Shown here: positions 7,689 to 15,485 of the stretch, piece after piece
Position numbering within the stretch: the first letter of the stretch is position 1
Layout of the letters: every line of letters starts with the position of its first letter
From: CAZIVO01 sp964542765
GTDB lineage: Bacteria; Planctomycetota; UBA1135; UBA2386
DNA length: 31,488 nucleotides
Direction of reading: 5' to 3'
Assembly (NCBI GenBank): GCA_964542765.1
Contig: CAZIVO010000032.1
Span: 1 to 31,488 of the forward strand
Notes under the pieces: model-generated
Databases searched by the model: none
Told to the model about the DNA's origin: nothing
What the model saw: only the letters and a program-made list of their open reading frames with translations
Position numbers and translations under genes: made by a program

Positions 7689-9552
7689 GGGTGCGGCGCG
7701 TGTAGACCGGCAGGACAGCCTTGCGCAGGAAGAGAACCGCGAAAGAAGTGTTTTCGCTACGAACGGAACCCGTGGTCCCCCAGTAGCCCGCCTTCTTCCT
7801 CAGGTGCATGAGAGCCATCGAGCCCTCGAAGTACCAGTCCCGGTCATTGAACAGGCGGATGCTGCTCAACTCGCAGGATCGCTCGACACCGTAGAGGTAG
7901 TAATACCAGTGGGACAGGAAGTGATTGGAACGTGTGCCCGGATTCCAGCGCACGGTGAAGTGATCGGCTAACCAGGCGAAGCCTCGCATGAGGGCATCGT
8001 CAGCCTCGCGCATCTTCAGGGTCCTCAGGATATCGTTGTCACGAATTCCAGCCTGGCAGATCGTGATGCCGGTGAGGCCCGCGCAAGTCATGGCACCGGT
8101 TGGAGGATAGTCGGCACCGCTGCGCGTATTCTTGGTGACCGTGTAGGCCCAACCGCCATGGGTTGTAGGGACCGGTGGCGGTCGTGTGGCATCGGGATTG
8201 AGGCGCAGTCTCTCGTAGTCGGAGTGGTCGATGAGGGAGATGACACTCTTCGGGCTTCCCTTTTGGGGTTCTTGCACCAGCAGCCAGTGATTGAGGGCCA
8301 TCTCCCAGAAGCCTCCTGGGATTTCGACACCACACAGGTGCGCTGAATAGAGGCCCAGGAGTGCGTACTGGTTGATCGAGTTATCGAATCGCCGCCCTCT
8401 CGTGTAGTTGAAGCGTTCCAGGTAGCCGGGATCGGTGCTGGTATCGCGGTTGTTCCTGAGAGCCTGTGCCCAGCGGCTGATCAGCTTGAAATCTTCCGGG
8501 GGCAACTTGCGTTTGCGGGGTCGGGTGATGCGGCCGGAGCGAAGATCTCTGGCCTCGTCCATGGGGGAGTAGAAGGCTTCCATGCACATGATGGCCAGCC
8601 CCAGAGAGTAGCTGTCGAGCACCTTGCGCTTGCGCAAGGAGTCCATCGCTGCCAGGAACTGTTTGTCCTTCGGATCGACCCCCCCCTTGATCATCGCCAG
8701 CAGTGCCAGGGCCAGTCGACCGCTGTCTCTCGTGATCGCTCCCGTGGTTAGGACACGGTTTTGGTAGGGGGTTGCCGTGGGATTCTTGATCGTTTTGAGG
8801 AGTTCCTGGGTGCCGGATTCGATGGCCTTGGCCACTCCGGTACGGAATTCGGTATCGCGGTTGTGGCGCAGCCCTTTTAGTTTCCAGGACTCTTGTCGTA
8901 GCAGCTTGAACTTGCGGTTCTCGAGGGCGCCTATCTTGCCGGTGATCGTGCCCGACATGGTGGCGTCGAAGCGAGTGACGGTGCCCTTGTCGAGATCTAT
9001 CACGCGCTCGATCTTCAGTTCGGCACTGATGTCGTAGATGTAGTCCGGTAACACATGCGATCGCAGGAAGCGCTTGTCGGCGAACTTTGGCGTGGCGCTG
9101 GTGATCTTGGCCGTGATCTCCTGCTGGCCATCCGGTGTAGCCTTGTCAAACTTGGCCTTGATCTGGAGGGATCCGAATTTCCATGCCAGCGGGATGAGGG
9201 TCTGGCTACTCCGTGAGCGCCCTTCGCGCAGATCTGTTCCGAGAAACCAGGCCAGTTCGCGGATATGGATGGGCGGGATTCTTGCTGTTTGCTGTGCCTT
9301 GTCGAGTTCTCCATGGAAGAGGAAGGGCAGGACTTCATGTCCGCGAAAGATGGCGCGGTAGATGCTCCGCGCTTGGTCGTCGGTGCCCCTCTCTTTCTTG
9401 TTTCTGGTGTCGGCAGGCAGCAGGCTGTTCTTGGGGATCTCGCGGGTGAATTCGGCGACGCCACGGATAGGGATCTTCCACTGTGCATTGACCGGAGCGA
9501 TGGCGGTCAATGCCAGCAGGGCGAGCATGATGGGAGGGCTGCCGGCGTGCAT
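7681..9552 (-). CDS. Secreted alpha-toroid (squalene cyclase/prenyltransferase-like) protein
   Basis: This 623-residue protein has an N-terminal signal peptide (MLALLALTAIAPVNAQ). The first 230 residues are beta- and charge-rich with no domain I recognise. Residues about 230-600 show the alternating helices of an alpha/alpha toroid, as in planctomycete proteins annotated as prenyltransferase or squalene oxidase repeat proteins: the repeat-like blocks are QYALLGLYSAHLCGVEIP, THGGWAYT, GAMTCAGLTGITICQAG and SHWYYYLYGVERSCEL. No DxDD cyclase motif is visible, so it is probably a binding or scaffold protein and not a terpene cyclase. It starts 11 bases after the stop of the upstream arylsulfatase, so they form an operon and presumably work together outside the cytoplasm. 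ATG 9552 is used; ATG 9528 (MLALLAL) fits the signal peptide better, and neither has a clear Shine-Dalgarno. Confidence 0.72.
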   Translation of the reverse strand: MHAGSPPIMLALLALTAIAPVNAQWKIPIRGVAEFTREIPKNSLLPADTRNKKERGTDDQARSIYRAIFRGHEVLPFLFHGELDKAQQTARIPPIHIRELAWFLGTDLREGRSRSSQTLIPLAWKFGSLQIKAKFDKATPDGQQEITAKITSATPKFADKRFLRSHVLPDYIYDISAELKIERVIDLDKGTVTRFDATMSGTITGKIGALENRKFKLLRQESWKLKGLRHNRDTEFRTGVAKAIESGTQELLKTIKNPTATPYQNRVLTTGAITRDSGRLALALLAMIKGGVDPKDKQFLAAMDSLRKRKVLDSYSLGLAIMCMEAFYSPMDEARDLRSGRITRPRKRKLPPEDFKLISRWAQALRNNRDTSTDPGYLERFNYTRGRRFDNSINQYALLGLYSAHLCGVEIPGGFWEMALNHWLLVQEPQKGSPKSVISLIDHSDYERLRLNPDATRPPPVPTTHGGWAYTVTKNTRSGADYPPTGAMTCAGLTGITICQAGIRDNDILRTLKMREADDALMRGFAWLADHFTVRWNPGTRSNHFLSHWYYYLYGVERSCELSSIRLFNDRDWYFEGSMALMHLRKKAGYWGTTGSVRSENTSFAVLFLRKAVLPVYTRRTQK

Positions 9553-9562
9553 GGCGAGGAGA

Positions 9563-11305
9563 TTATAACCCTTTCAGGGGACTGTTCTCCTCGCTACCCG
9601 TATTGGCTGCGGGGGATTTCTTTTTTGCACCGGCCTTACGGCCACCTTGCTTGCGGCCCCCGGGTGGGGGCAGGACCTGACTCCGGCCTGCCCAGTCTTG
9701 CCAGAGCGCGGCCATTGTCGCCGTCTTGTCGGGATCTTGCGCCGCCAGGTTGCGCATCTCGGTGCGATCGCTGGTCAGGTCATAGAGCTCCCATGGCTTG
9801 CCTTTCAGCGCGACCAGTTTCCATCTTCCCTGGCGCACGGCGCGACTCCCGAAGTGTTCGAAGAAGATCGCATCATGCCCGTTGCGTTGATCACCCTCGA
9901 GGATCGGTAGCAGGCTCCGCCCCTCCATCGGCAGGATGTCCTCATCGTTGAAGCGGTTTGGATAGTCGACCTTCGCGAGATCGACACAGGTAGCCATGAT
10001 GTCGATCACGTGCCCTGTCTGGTGGGTGATAGAGCCTTCTTCAGCCTTGAGGCCGGCGGGCCAGTGAGCGATCAGGGGTGTGCAGACGCCGCCTTCGTAT
10101 TGCTCCTTCTTCCAGTAGCGGAAGGGAGTGTTGGCGGCGTTCGCCCACATCGCTCCGATCGATGCATAGGTGTGCTCGGCGCCGGGCATCGTCGCCTTCT
10201 CCTTGTCGTAGATCATCTTTTTGCCGTCACGCGTGTGCGATGGCCGATCGAAACCGGGGCCCCCGCGAGTCAGGTCTTCGGGGCTCGCACCATTGTCGGA
10301 CAGGAACAAGATCAGGCTGTTCTCCAGACGTCCGCAGGCCTCGAGCTTGTCGAGGATCCGGCCGATCCCCTGATCGACTCGGTCGATCATCGCGGCGTGG
10401 ACTGCCATTGCACGAGCATCCCAGTCCTTGTTCGGATTCTTGTCCCAACTCCTTTCCTTGCGAATGCGTTGCGAGAGGATCGCTGTGTCAGCTTCGATGA
10501 GACCCATCTTGACCATGCGGTCGTAGCGCGCTTCGCGGATGGCGTCCCAGCCGACCGTGTAGGTGTCACGGTACTTCGCGATGTCTTCGGGTAGCGCGTG
10601 CAGGGGCCAGTGCGGTGCCGTATGCGCCACATACAAGAAGAAGGGCGCATCCCCTTGGGAGAATTCCTCGATGAAGTTGATGGCGTGATCGGTGATGGCG
10701 TCGGTGTAGTAGAAGTCTTCGGGAACGTTCGCGACCGGTTCACGGTCCTTCACCAGGCTGAAGGGATCGAAGAAGTTGACGACGCCCCAGATCGTGCCCC
10801 AGTGCTGTTGAAAACCTCGCCCGACCGGATAGGTGTCGGGATCGGAAAAGCTGCCGAGGTCGAGGCGGTGGCTGACCCATAACGCGTTCTGCGGAGTGTT
10901 CTCGGTCAGGGACAGGTGCCATTTTCCGACCATGGCCGTGCGGTAACCAGCGGTGTTCAGAACCTCGGCGATGGTGACAGCCTTTTCGGATAAGTGACCG
11001 CGGTAGCCGGGCTGATCTTGATCGAAGGTCATCCGGCCCACGCCGGCCTGATGTGGATAGAGGCCGGTCAACAAGGATGCTCGGGTCGGGCAGCACCGCG
11101 AAGTGTTATAGAACTGCGAGAAGCGCAGCCCCTTGCCGGCGAGTCGATCGATGTGAGGAGTCTCCACCTCGCCGCCGTAGCAGCCGAGATCGGAATAGCC
11201 CATGTCGTCGACCATGATGACCAGGATGTTGGGCCGCGCGGCTTCCTGGGCGGTCGGTCCACAGAGCAGTGTCGCGAGGAGGAGGGACGTCGTCAGGCGG
11301 GTCAT
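9563..11305 (-). CDS. Secreted arylsulfatase, formylglycine type
   Basis: This 580-residue sulfatase has a signal peptide (about residues 1-22) followed at once by the metal-binding RPNILVIMVDDMGYSDLGCYG. The catalytic signature CCPTRASLLTG starts at C71, which the formylglycine-generating enzyme would oxidise (C-x-P-x-R). GKWHLS and LFLSDNGAS carry further active-site His, Lys, Asp and Asn residues. The C-terminal sub-domain (RQGRWKLVALKGKPWELYDL) is standard. The tail, residues about 545-580, is rich in Lys, Gly and Pro. The protein is probably exported to the periplasm or surface and cleaves sulfate esters from glycans; the substrate cannot be read. AGGA lies just before ATG 11305. It is the first gene of a two-gene operon with the alpha-toroid protein. 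Confidence 0.93.
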   Translation of the reverse strand: MTRLTTSLLLATLLCGPTAQEAARPNILVIMVDDMGYSDLGCYGGEVETPHIDRLAGKGLRFSQFYNTSRCCPTRASLLTGLYPHQAGVGRMTFDQDQPGYRGHLSEKAVTIAEVLNTAGYRTAMVGKWHLSLTENTPQNALWVSHRLDLGSFSDPDTYPVGRGFQQHWGTIWGVVNFFDPFSLVKDREPVANVPEDFYYTDAITDHAINFIEEFSQGDAPFFLYVAHTAPHWPLHALPEDIAKYRDTYTVGWDAIREARYDRMVKMGLIEADTAILSQRIRKERSWDKNPNKDWDARAMAVHAAMIDRVDQGIGRILDKLEACGRLENSLILFLSDNGASPEDLTRGGPGFDRPSHTRDGKKMIYDKEKATMPGAEHTYASIGAMWANAANTPFRYWKKEQYEGGVCTPLIAHWPAGLKAEEGSITHQTGHVIDIMATCVDLAKVDYPNRFNDEDILPMEGRSLLPILEGDQRNGHDAIFFEHFGSRAVRQGRWKLVALKGKPWELYDLTSDRTEMRNLAAQDPDKTATMAALWQDWAGRSQVLPPPGGRKQGGRKAGAKKKSPAANTGSEENSPLKGL

Positions 11306-11425
11306 ATCCTGCAGGCTAACATGCAGCGCGGGGAATCCTCCATCCCGGGAGTGATCCTCTCTCGGGCGCCTGTTTTCAGGGATGATATCCGCCCCAAGGT
11401 GTCGTCTGGAGGCCGAAGGCCGTGA

Positions 11426-13048
11426 TCACTTCACGAAGAGAAGGTCGACGGTGTTGGTGGCTTCCCCGGCGGCGCCGACTCCTTTGAGGATCCACGCCGC
11501 CAGACTGAGTCGGTGCCCGGCGAGGCTTGGCGGCAGGGTCTTGAGGCTGCTGAAATCCAGAGCACAACTCGCCTGGCCCGAAGCGTCGAGCGATGCGAAG
11601 GTGTTGGCGAAGATCGGCGTGTTCGCCAGGGTCAGACTCACCGTCAGGAAGGGGTCGGGATTCAAGGGCAGCGTGCCACCGGGCAGGACGATCCCCGGAT
11701 GATTTCCGGCGAAGGAACCGGCGACGACATATTGCCGCTTGGCCCGGGTCTTGCCGGCGACGAGGCCGAGATCGATGCGAGCTGGCTTGCTCGTCGATAT
11801 CCGGCGCGTGGTCGCGACCAGAGCAGGGGCTTCATGAAGCTCGCGCTTGATCTCATCGAGCAAGACGGCCTGCCGGTCGCCGCTGAACTCCCAGAACATG
11901 GCGCCACCGATACCGGTCGACTTGATGAACCATGTTTTCTCGCGGATCGAGCGGGGATCGTCATAGCCGATCATGATCTTGCGCGTCGAATGGTGGACCC
12001 AGGGCACGCGAGCCTGCGGATGCCGGTAGCTGGTGAAACCGTTCTTGCCGACATAGTTCTTGGCGAGATCGTCGTAGTCGAACACGCCGCGCTCCCACGT
12101 GCCCACGGGAGCCGGACCGGTGTAGCTTGCATACAGGCCGGTTGCGTTTCCCTGGACGCCGCCATAACCCCTGCCATAGAAGGCGAGCCCCATGTTCAGC
12201 TTTTCCGGGGGGACGCCGAGCTTGAGATAGAGTTCGGTGGCTGCCCAAGCGTTGAAGGTCGACTTGTAGGGTTCGGGCGTCGGGTCGCTGGCAACCGGAT
12301 ACAGGGGAGCGTTGAAGTTGGTGACCGGATCGCCGGCACCCTTCCATGGTCCATGCAGGTCGTAGGCCATGATGTTGATCCAGTCGAGGATCGGGTGGAC
12401 CTTGGCGATCTCGATATTGGCGATGCAGGTCGGGCTGGCCGAGTAGGCGATCGTCAGCAGGTAGCTCTTGTTGGTGGTCTTGGTTTTCGCGTCCAGCTGT
12501 CTGCGCAATTCCTGCAGGAAGAGGGTGTAATTCTGCTTGTCCTCGGGCCGGGTCTTGTTGCTCGCCAGGCCGCCGGCGACCGGATACTCCCAGTCCAGAT
12601 CGACCCCATCGAAGCCATACTTGACGATGAAGTCGACGCAGGAAGAGGCGAAGGTGTTTCGCGATGCGCTCGTCAAGACGGCGTCGGAGAAGGGGCTCGA
12701 CCAGGTCCATCCGCCGATGGAGATGAGCGTTTTGACATGGGGATGCTTCTTTTTCAGAACCAGCAATCGGTTGAAGGAGCCGCGCAGGGCGCCCGCGTTC
12801 CATGAGTCGCCGGGATAGAACTTGTCGACATCGGCGTAATGATCACCCAGAGCGATCTTGCCGCCCGAGATCTTGGCGAAGGCATAGTTGATGTGGGTGA
12901 TCTTCTCGGCGGGGATGTCCGGCACGTGATAGTTGCGTGCGTAGATTCCCCACGATGGGTAGTAGCCGATGATGCGTTGCGCCTGGACCCAAGAGGCCGT
13001 GGTGAAGGCGCCGGCCAGGAGAAGGATGCTGATCTTGATGTGATGCAT
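11426..13048 (-). CDS. Secreted GH18 chitinase with C-terminal module
   Basis: This 540-residue protein has a signal peptide (about residues 1-24, ending WVQAQ). A glycoside hydrolase family 18 TIM barrel follows, about 25-385. The catalytic motif DGVDLDWEYP puts the acid/base at E154, preceded by SIGGWTWSSPF and followed by WINIMAYDLHGPW (the Met-Ala-Tyr-Asp motif) and GIGGAMFWEFSGD. It should cut beta-1,4 N-acetylglucosamine polymers by a substrate-assisted mechanism. Residues about 415-540 form a beta-rich module similar to the C-termini of two other secreted proteins in this window. The frame is open up to 13210, but the 54 extra residues are Arg/Ser-rich and precede the signal peptide, so ATG 13048 is the likely start. 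It is divergent from the second sulfatase. Confidence 0.9.
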   Translation of the reverse strand: MHHIKISILLLAGAFTTASWVQAQRIIGYYPSWGIYARNYHVPDIPAEKITHINYAFAKISGGKIALGDHYADVDKFYPGDSWNAGALRGSFNRLLVLKKKHPHVKTLISIGGWTWSSPFSDAVLTSASRNTFASSCVDFIVKYGFDGVDLDWEYPVAGGLASNKTRPEDKQNYTLFLQELRRQLDAKTKTTNKSYLLTIAYSASPTCIANIEIAKVHPILDWINIMAYDLHGPWKGAGDPVTNFNAPLYPVASDPTPEPYKSTFNAWAATELYLKLGVPPEKLNMGLAFYGRGYGGVQGNATGLYASYTGPAPVGTWERGVFDYDDLAKNYVGKNGFTSYRHPQARVPWVHHSTRKIMIGYDDPRSIREKTWFIKSTGIGGAMFWEFSGDRQAVLLDEIKRELHEAPALVATTRRISTSKPARIDLGLVAGKTRAKRQYVVAGSFAGNHPGIVLPGGTLPLNPDPFLTVSLTLANTPIFANTFASLDASGQASCALDFSSLKTLPPSLAGHRLSLAAWILKGVGAAGEATNTVDLLFVK

Positions 13049-13134
13049 GTCGGGTTTGCTTGATTGTATGAGATGGTTGCTTGCGCCGGGTCCGGATAGG
13101 GGAAAACGGGACAGTTCTCGAGCTGTTTGCGACC

Positions 13135-13164
13135 TTGCGTGGCTGATCCGAGGGCGTCTACACT
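13135..13164 (+). promoter_or_regulatory. Candidate sigma70-type promoter for the second sulfatase
   Basis: TTGCGT (13135-13140) and TACACT (13159-13164) are separated by 18 bases and lie about 40 bases before ATG 13204. GAGGA at 13190-13194 would be the ribosome-binding site, 9 bases from the ATG. This is motif matching by eye only, in the 155-base divergent region shared with the chitinase gene. Confidence 0.35.
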
Positions 13165-13203
13165 GTGAGGCGCTCGAGAACCCCCATTTGAGGACGCCGT
13201 AAC

Positions 13204-15060
13204 ATGTCACGCCGATTTGCCTTTCCCGCGGTCTTTCTTTTCGGTCTGGTTTGCGCTGCTGCAGCGCAGGGCGCTGTCCGCCCGAACATCCTCTGGATCA
13301 CCAGCGAGGACAATGGCCCGCAGCTCGGCTGCTACGGCGATGACTACGCCGACACGCCGAACATCGATGGCCTCGCCACCAAGGGTCTTCTCTATCGCAA
13401 CTGCTGGTCGACGGCGCCGGTCTGCGCGCCGGCCCGGACAACGATTATTTCAGGGCTCTATCCGCCGAGCACCGGCGCCGAGCACATGCGCAGCATGACC
13501 CGGTTGCCCGCCGCGTTTTCGATGTATCCTCAGTACCTTCGCGAGGCTGGCTACTACTGCACCAACTGCAGCAAGGAAGATTACAACCTCGAGAAACCGG
13601 GCAAGGTATGGGACGAGTCGGGAAAGAAGGCTCACTGGAAGAATCGTGGTTCCGACCAGCCCTTCTTCGCCATCTTCAATATCACGACCTCGCACGAGAG
13701 TCAGCTTCGCAAGCGTCCGCACAAGGCGGTTCATGACCCATCCAAGGTCCGGGTGCCGGCCTACCATCCCGACACGCCCGAGGTCCGCCAGGATTGGGCT
13801 CAGTACTACGACAAGATGAGCGAGATGGATGCAACCGTGGGCAAGCGTCTGAAGGAACTGGAGCAGGCCGGTCTCGCCGAGAACACGATCATCTTCTATT
13901 ACGGCGACCATGGTTCGGGCATGCCGCGCAGCAAGCGTTGGCCCTACAACTCAGGCTTGCACGTGCCCTTGATCATCCACGTGCCGCAGAAGTATGCGAA
14001 TCTTCGGCCGAAGGACTACAGCGCCGGTGGCGAGACCAATCGTCGGGTTGGCTTCATCGATCTGGCGCCGACGCTGTTGAGCCTCGCAGGAGTTGAGCCG
14101 CCGGCCCATTTTCAGGGTCATGCCTTCATGGGTGCACACGAAGCGCCGCCGCAGCGCTATCAGTTCGGCTTCCGCGGACGCATGGATGAGCGCTACGACA
14201 TGATTCGGGTGGCGCGCGATGAGCGCTTCATCTACATCCGCAACTTCCATCCGCATGAGGTCTACGGGCAGCACGTTTCCTACATGTTCCAGACGCCGAC
14301 GACCAGGGTATGGAAGGCCAGCTTCGATGGCGGGAATGCGACGCCTGCACAGGCAGCCTTCTGGAAGAAGAAGCCGGCCGAGGAACTTTACGATCTTCAC
14401 GAGGATCGTGATGAGGTGAACAATCTCGCCGGATCTTCTGACCATCGCGCGACCGTGGAACGCTTCCGGGGCGCGTTGCGGGACTGGCTTCTCGAGATCA
14501 AGGATGTTGGTTTCCTGCCGGAGGATGAGATCCATTCCCGCTCGGAGGATTCGACGCCCTACGAGATGGCTCGCGACCGGTCGAAATTTCCCTTCCGCAG
14601 GATCTTCAAGACCGCTGCTGCGGCGTCATCCCTCGATCCGGAGGTGACTCCGGCCTTGATCGCCGCGCTGAAGAACAAGGACAGTGCTGTGCGCTACTGG
14701 GGAGCGATGGGCTTGCTGATGCGCAACGGTGGCGGCACACCAGGATTGACCGCGCTCCGCGGGCACGGTGCCGATGCCGCCTGGAGCGTGCGGGTGGTGG
14801 CCGCCGAAACTCTGGCACGTTTCGGTGACCGTGCCGATCTGGCCTCTTCGCTGGATACTCTGGTCGCTGCGGCCAACATCGAGGAGCGTTCGGTTTACGT
14901 GGCGATGGCGGCCCTCAATGCCATCGAGGCCATCGGCGCCCCGGCAGGCGCAGTGAAAGATCGCCTTGCGGCCTTGCCGCGGGCCTCCAGCAAGATAGCC
15001 CGCCGTAGTAAGAACTACGTGCCGCGGTTGCTCGACAAGATCCTCGCTGATCTCAAGTAG
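13204..15060 (+). CDS. Secreted sulfatase with C-terminal HEAT-like repeats
   Basis: This 618-residue protein has a signal peptide (about residues 1-24, AAAAQGA) and then RPNILWITSEDNGPQLGCYG. The sulfatase signature VCAPARTTIISG places the formylglycine cysteine at C74. FYYGDHGSGMPRSKRW is the second metal/sulfate-binding block. It belongs to the planctomycete-type heparan N-sulfatase-like group (ENDNG or SEDNG start and GDHG) and differs clearly from the other sulfatase here. Residues about 470-615 are alpha-helical HEAT/PBS-like repeats (TPALIAALKNKDSAVRYWGA, AWSVRVVAAETLARFGD), a common planctomycete addition likely used for protein contact. ATG 13204 has a well-placed GAGGA. It ends before a strong hairpin. 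The substrate is unknown; a sulfated glycan is likely. Confidence 0.92.
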   Translation: MSRRFAFPAVFLFGLVCAAAAQGAVRPNILWITSEDNGPQLGCYGDDYADTPNIDGLATKGLLYRNCWSTAPVCAPARTTIISGLYPPSTGAEHMRSMTRLPAAFSMYPQYLREAGYYCTNCSKEDYNLEKPGKVWDESGKKAHWKNRGSDQPFFAIFNITTSHESQLRKRPHKAVHDPSKVRVPAYHPDTPEVRQDWAQYYDKMSEMDATVGKRLKELEQAGLAENTIIFYYGDHGSGMPRSKRWPYNSGLHVPLIIHVPQKYANLRPKDYSAGGETNRRVGFIDLAPTLLSLAGVEPPAHFQGHAFMGAHEAPPQRYQFGFRGRMDERYDMIRVARDERFIYIRNFHPHEVYGQHVSYMFQTPTTRVWKASFDGGNATPAQAAFWKKKPAEELYDLHEDRDEVNNLAGSSDHRATVERFRGALRDWLLEIKDVGFLPEDEIHSRSEDSTPYEMARDRSKFPFRRIFKTAAAASSLDPEVTPALIAALKNKDSAVRYWGAMGLLMRNGGGTPGLTALRGHGADAAWSVRVVAAETLARFGDRADLASSLDTLVAAANIEERSVYVAMAALNAIEAIGAPAGAVKDRLAALPRASSKIARRSKNYVPRLLDKILADLK

Positions 15061-15485
15061 GAAGGGGTGTCGGGGCGAGCGGTGTTACCGCTCGCTGCCG
15101 GCCAGGGCTTCCCCGGCGCTGACATCGTGTGGTTGGGCGCAGTGGTCGAGAATGATCATCGGATCTTTCGTATCGGGGATGTTGTTCGGTTGCCGGCTGG
15201 TGCGCTTGGCCCAGGCGGAGAGCTGGCCGAGCATCCGGTTGACACGAGCGCGATTACGATTTTCCGATGGGGGCGGGTCACGCCGGATTTCAGAGTCGAG
15301 AGTGCGAGATTCCGGCAGAACTTGATGATCTGTTGCCAAGGTGAACCCGGGATCTTCTATCATGTCGGGTGCGGACGGTTGGCGCGGGCGTATCGTCAGG
15401 CGTGACGGGGTGAGCGGGATCGAGCGTGGAGCACAGCGAGATCTCGGGATGTTTGGGAAGGACTCGTGCTCCATCGAGGAAAGAC
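15061..15485. other. 425-base gap: hairpin and ambiguous open frames
   Basis: Between the HEAT-sulfatase and the GT39-like gene, frames are open on both strands: 15067-15405 plus (112 residues) and 15085-15492 minus (135 residues, or about 90 from an internal Met). Neither shows a domain, signal peptide or convincing Shine-Dalgarno, and the two share a codon phase, so codon composition cannot separate them by eye. The minus frame ends within the hairpin at 15074-15096, as real convergent genes do elsewhere here. The minus frame would overlap the first codons of the GT39-like gene in antisense. A small gene is possible but unproven. Confidence 0.25.
15074..15096. terminator. Strong hairpin after the HEAT-repeat sulfatase
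   Basis: GCGAGCGGT (15075-15083) and ACCGCTCGC (15087-15095) are perfect reverse complements with a 3-base loop, extendable by one G-U pair. It begins 13 bases after the sulfatase stop. No T-tract follows on the plus strand. Probable terminator. Confidence 0.5.

Noticed and set aside
7681..9552. Terpene (squalene-hopene) cyclase
   Set aside because: The toroid repeats are present but no DxDD motif or QW-motif series was seen, and a signal peptide and sulfatase partner argue against a hopanoid enzyme.
11513..12805. 430-residue plus-strand open frame opposite the chitinase
   Set aside because: It lies antisense to a clear GH18 enzyme with catalytic motif and shows no domain, signal peptide or Shine-Dalgarno.
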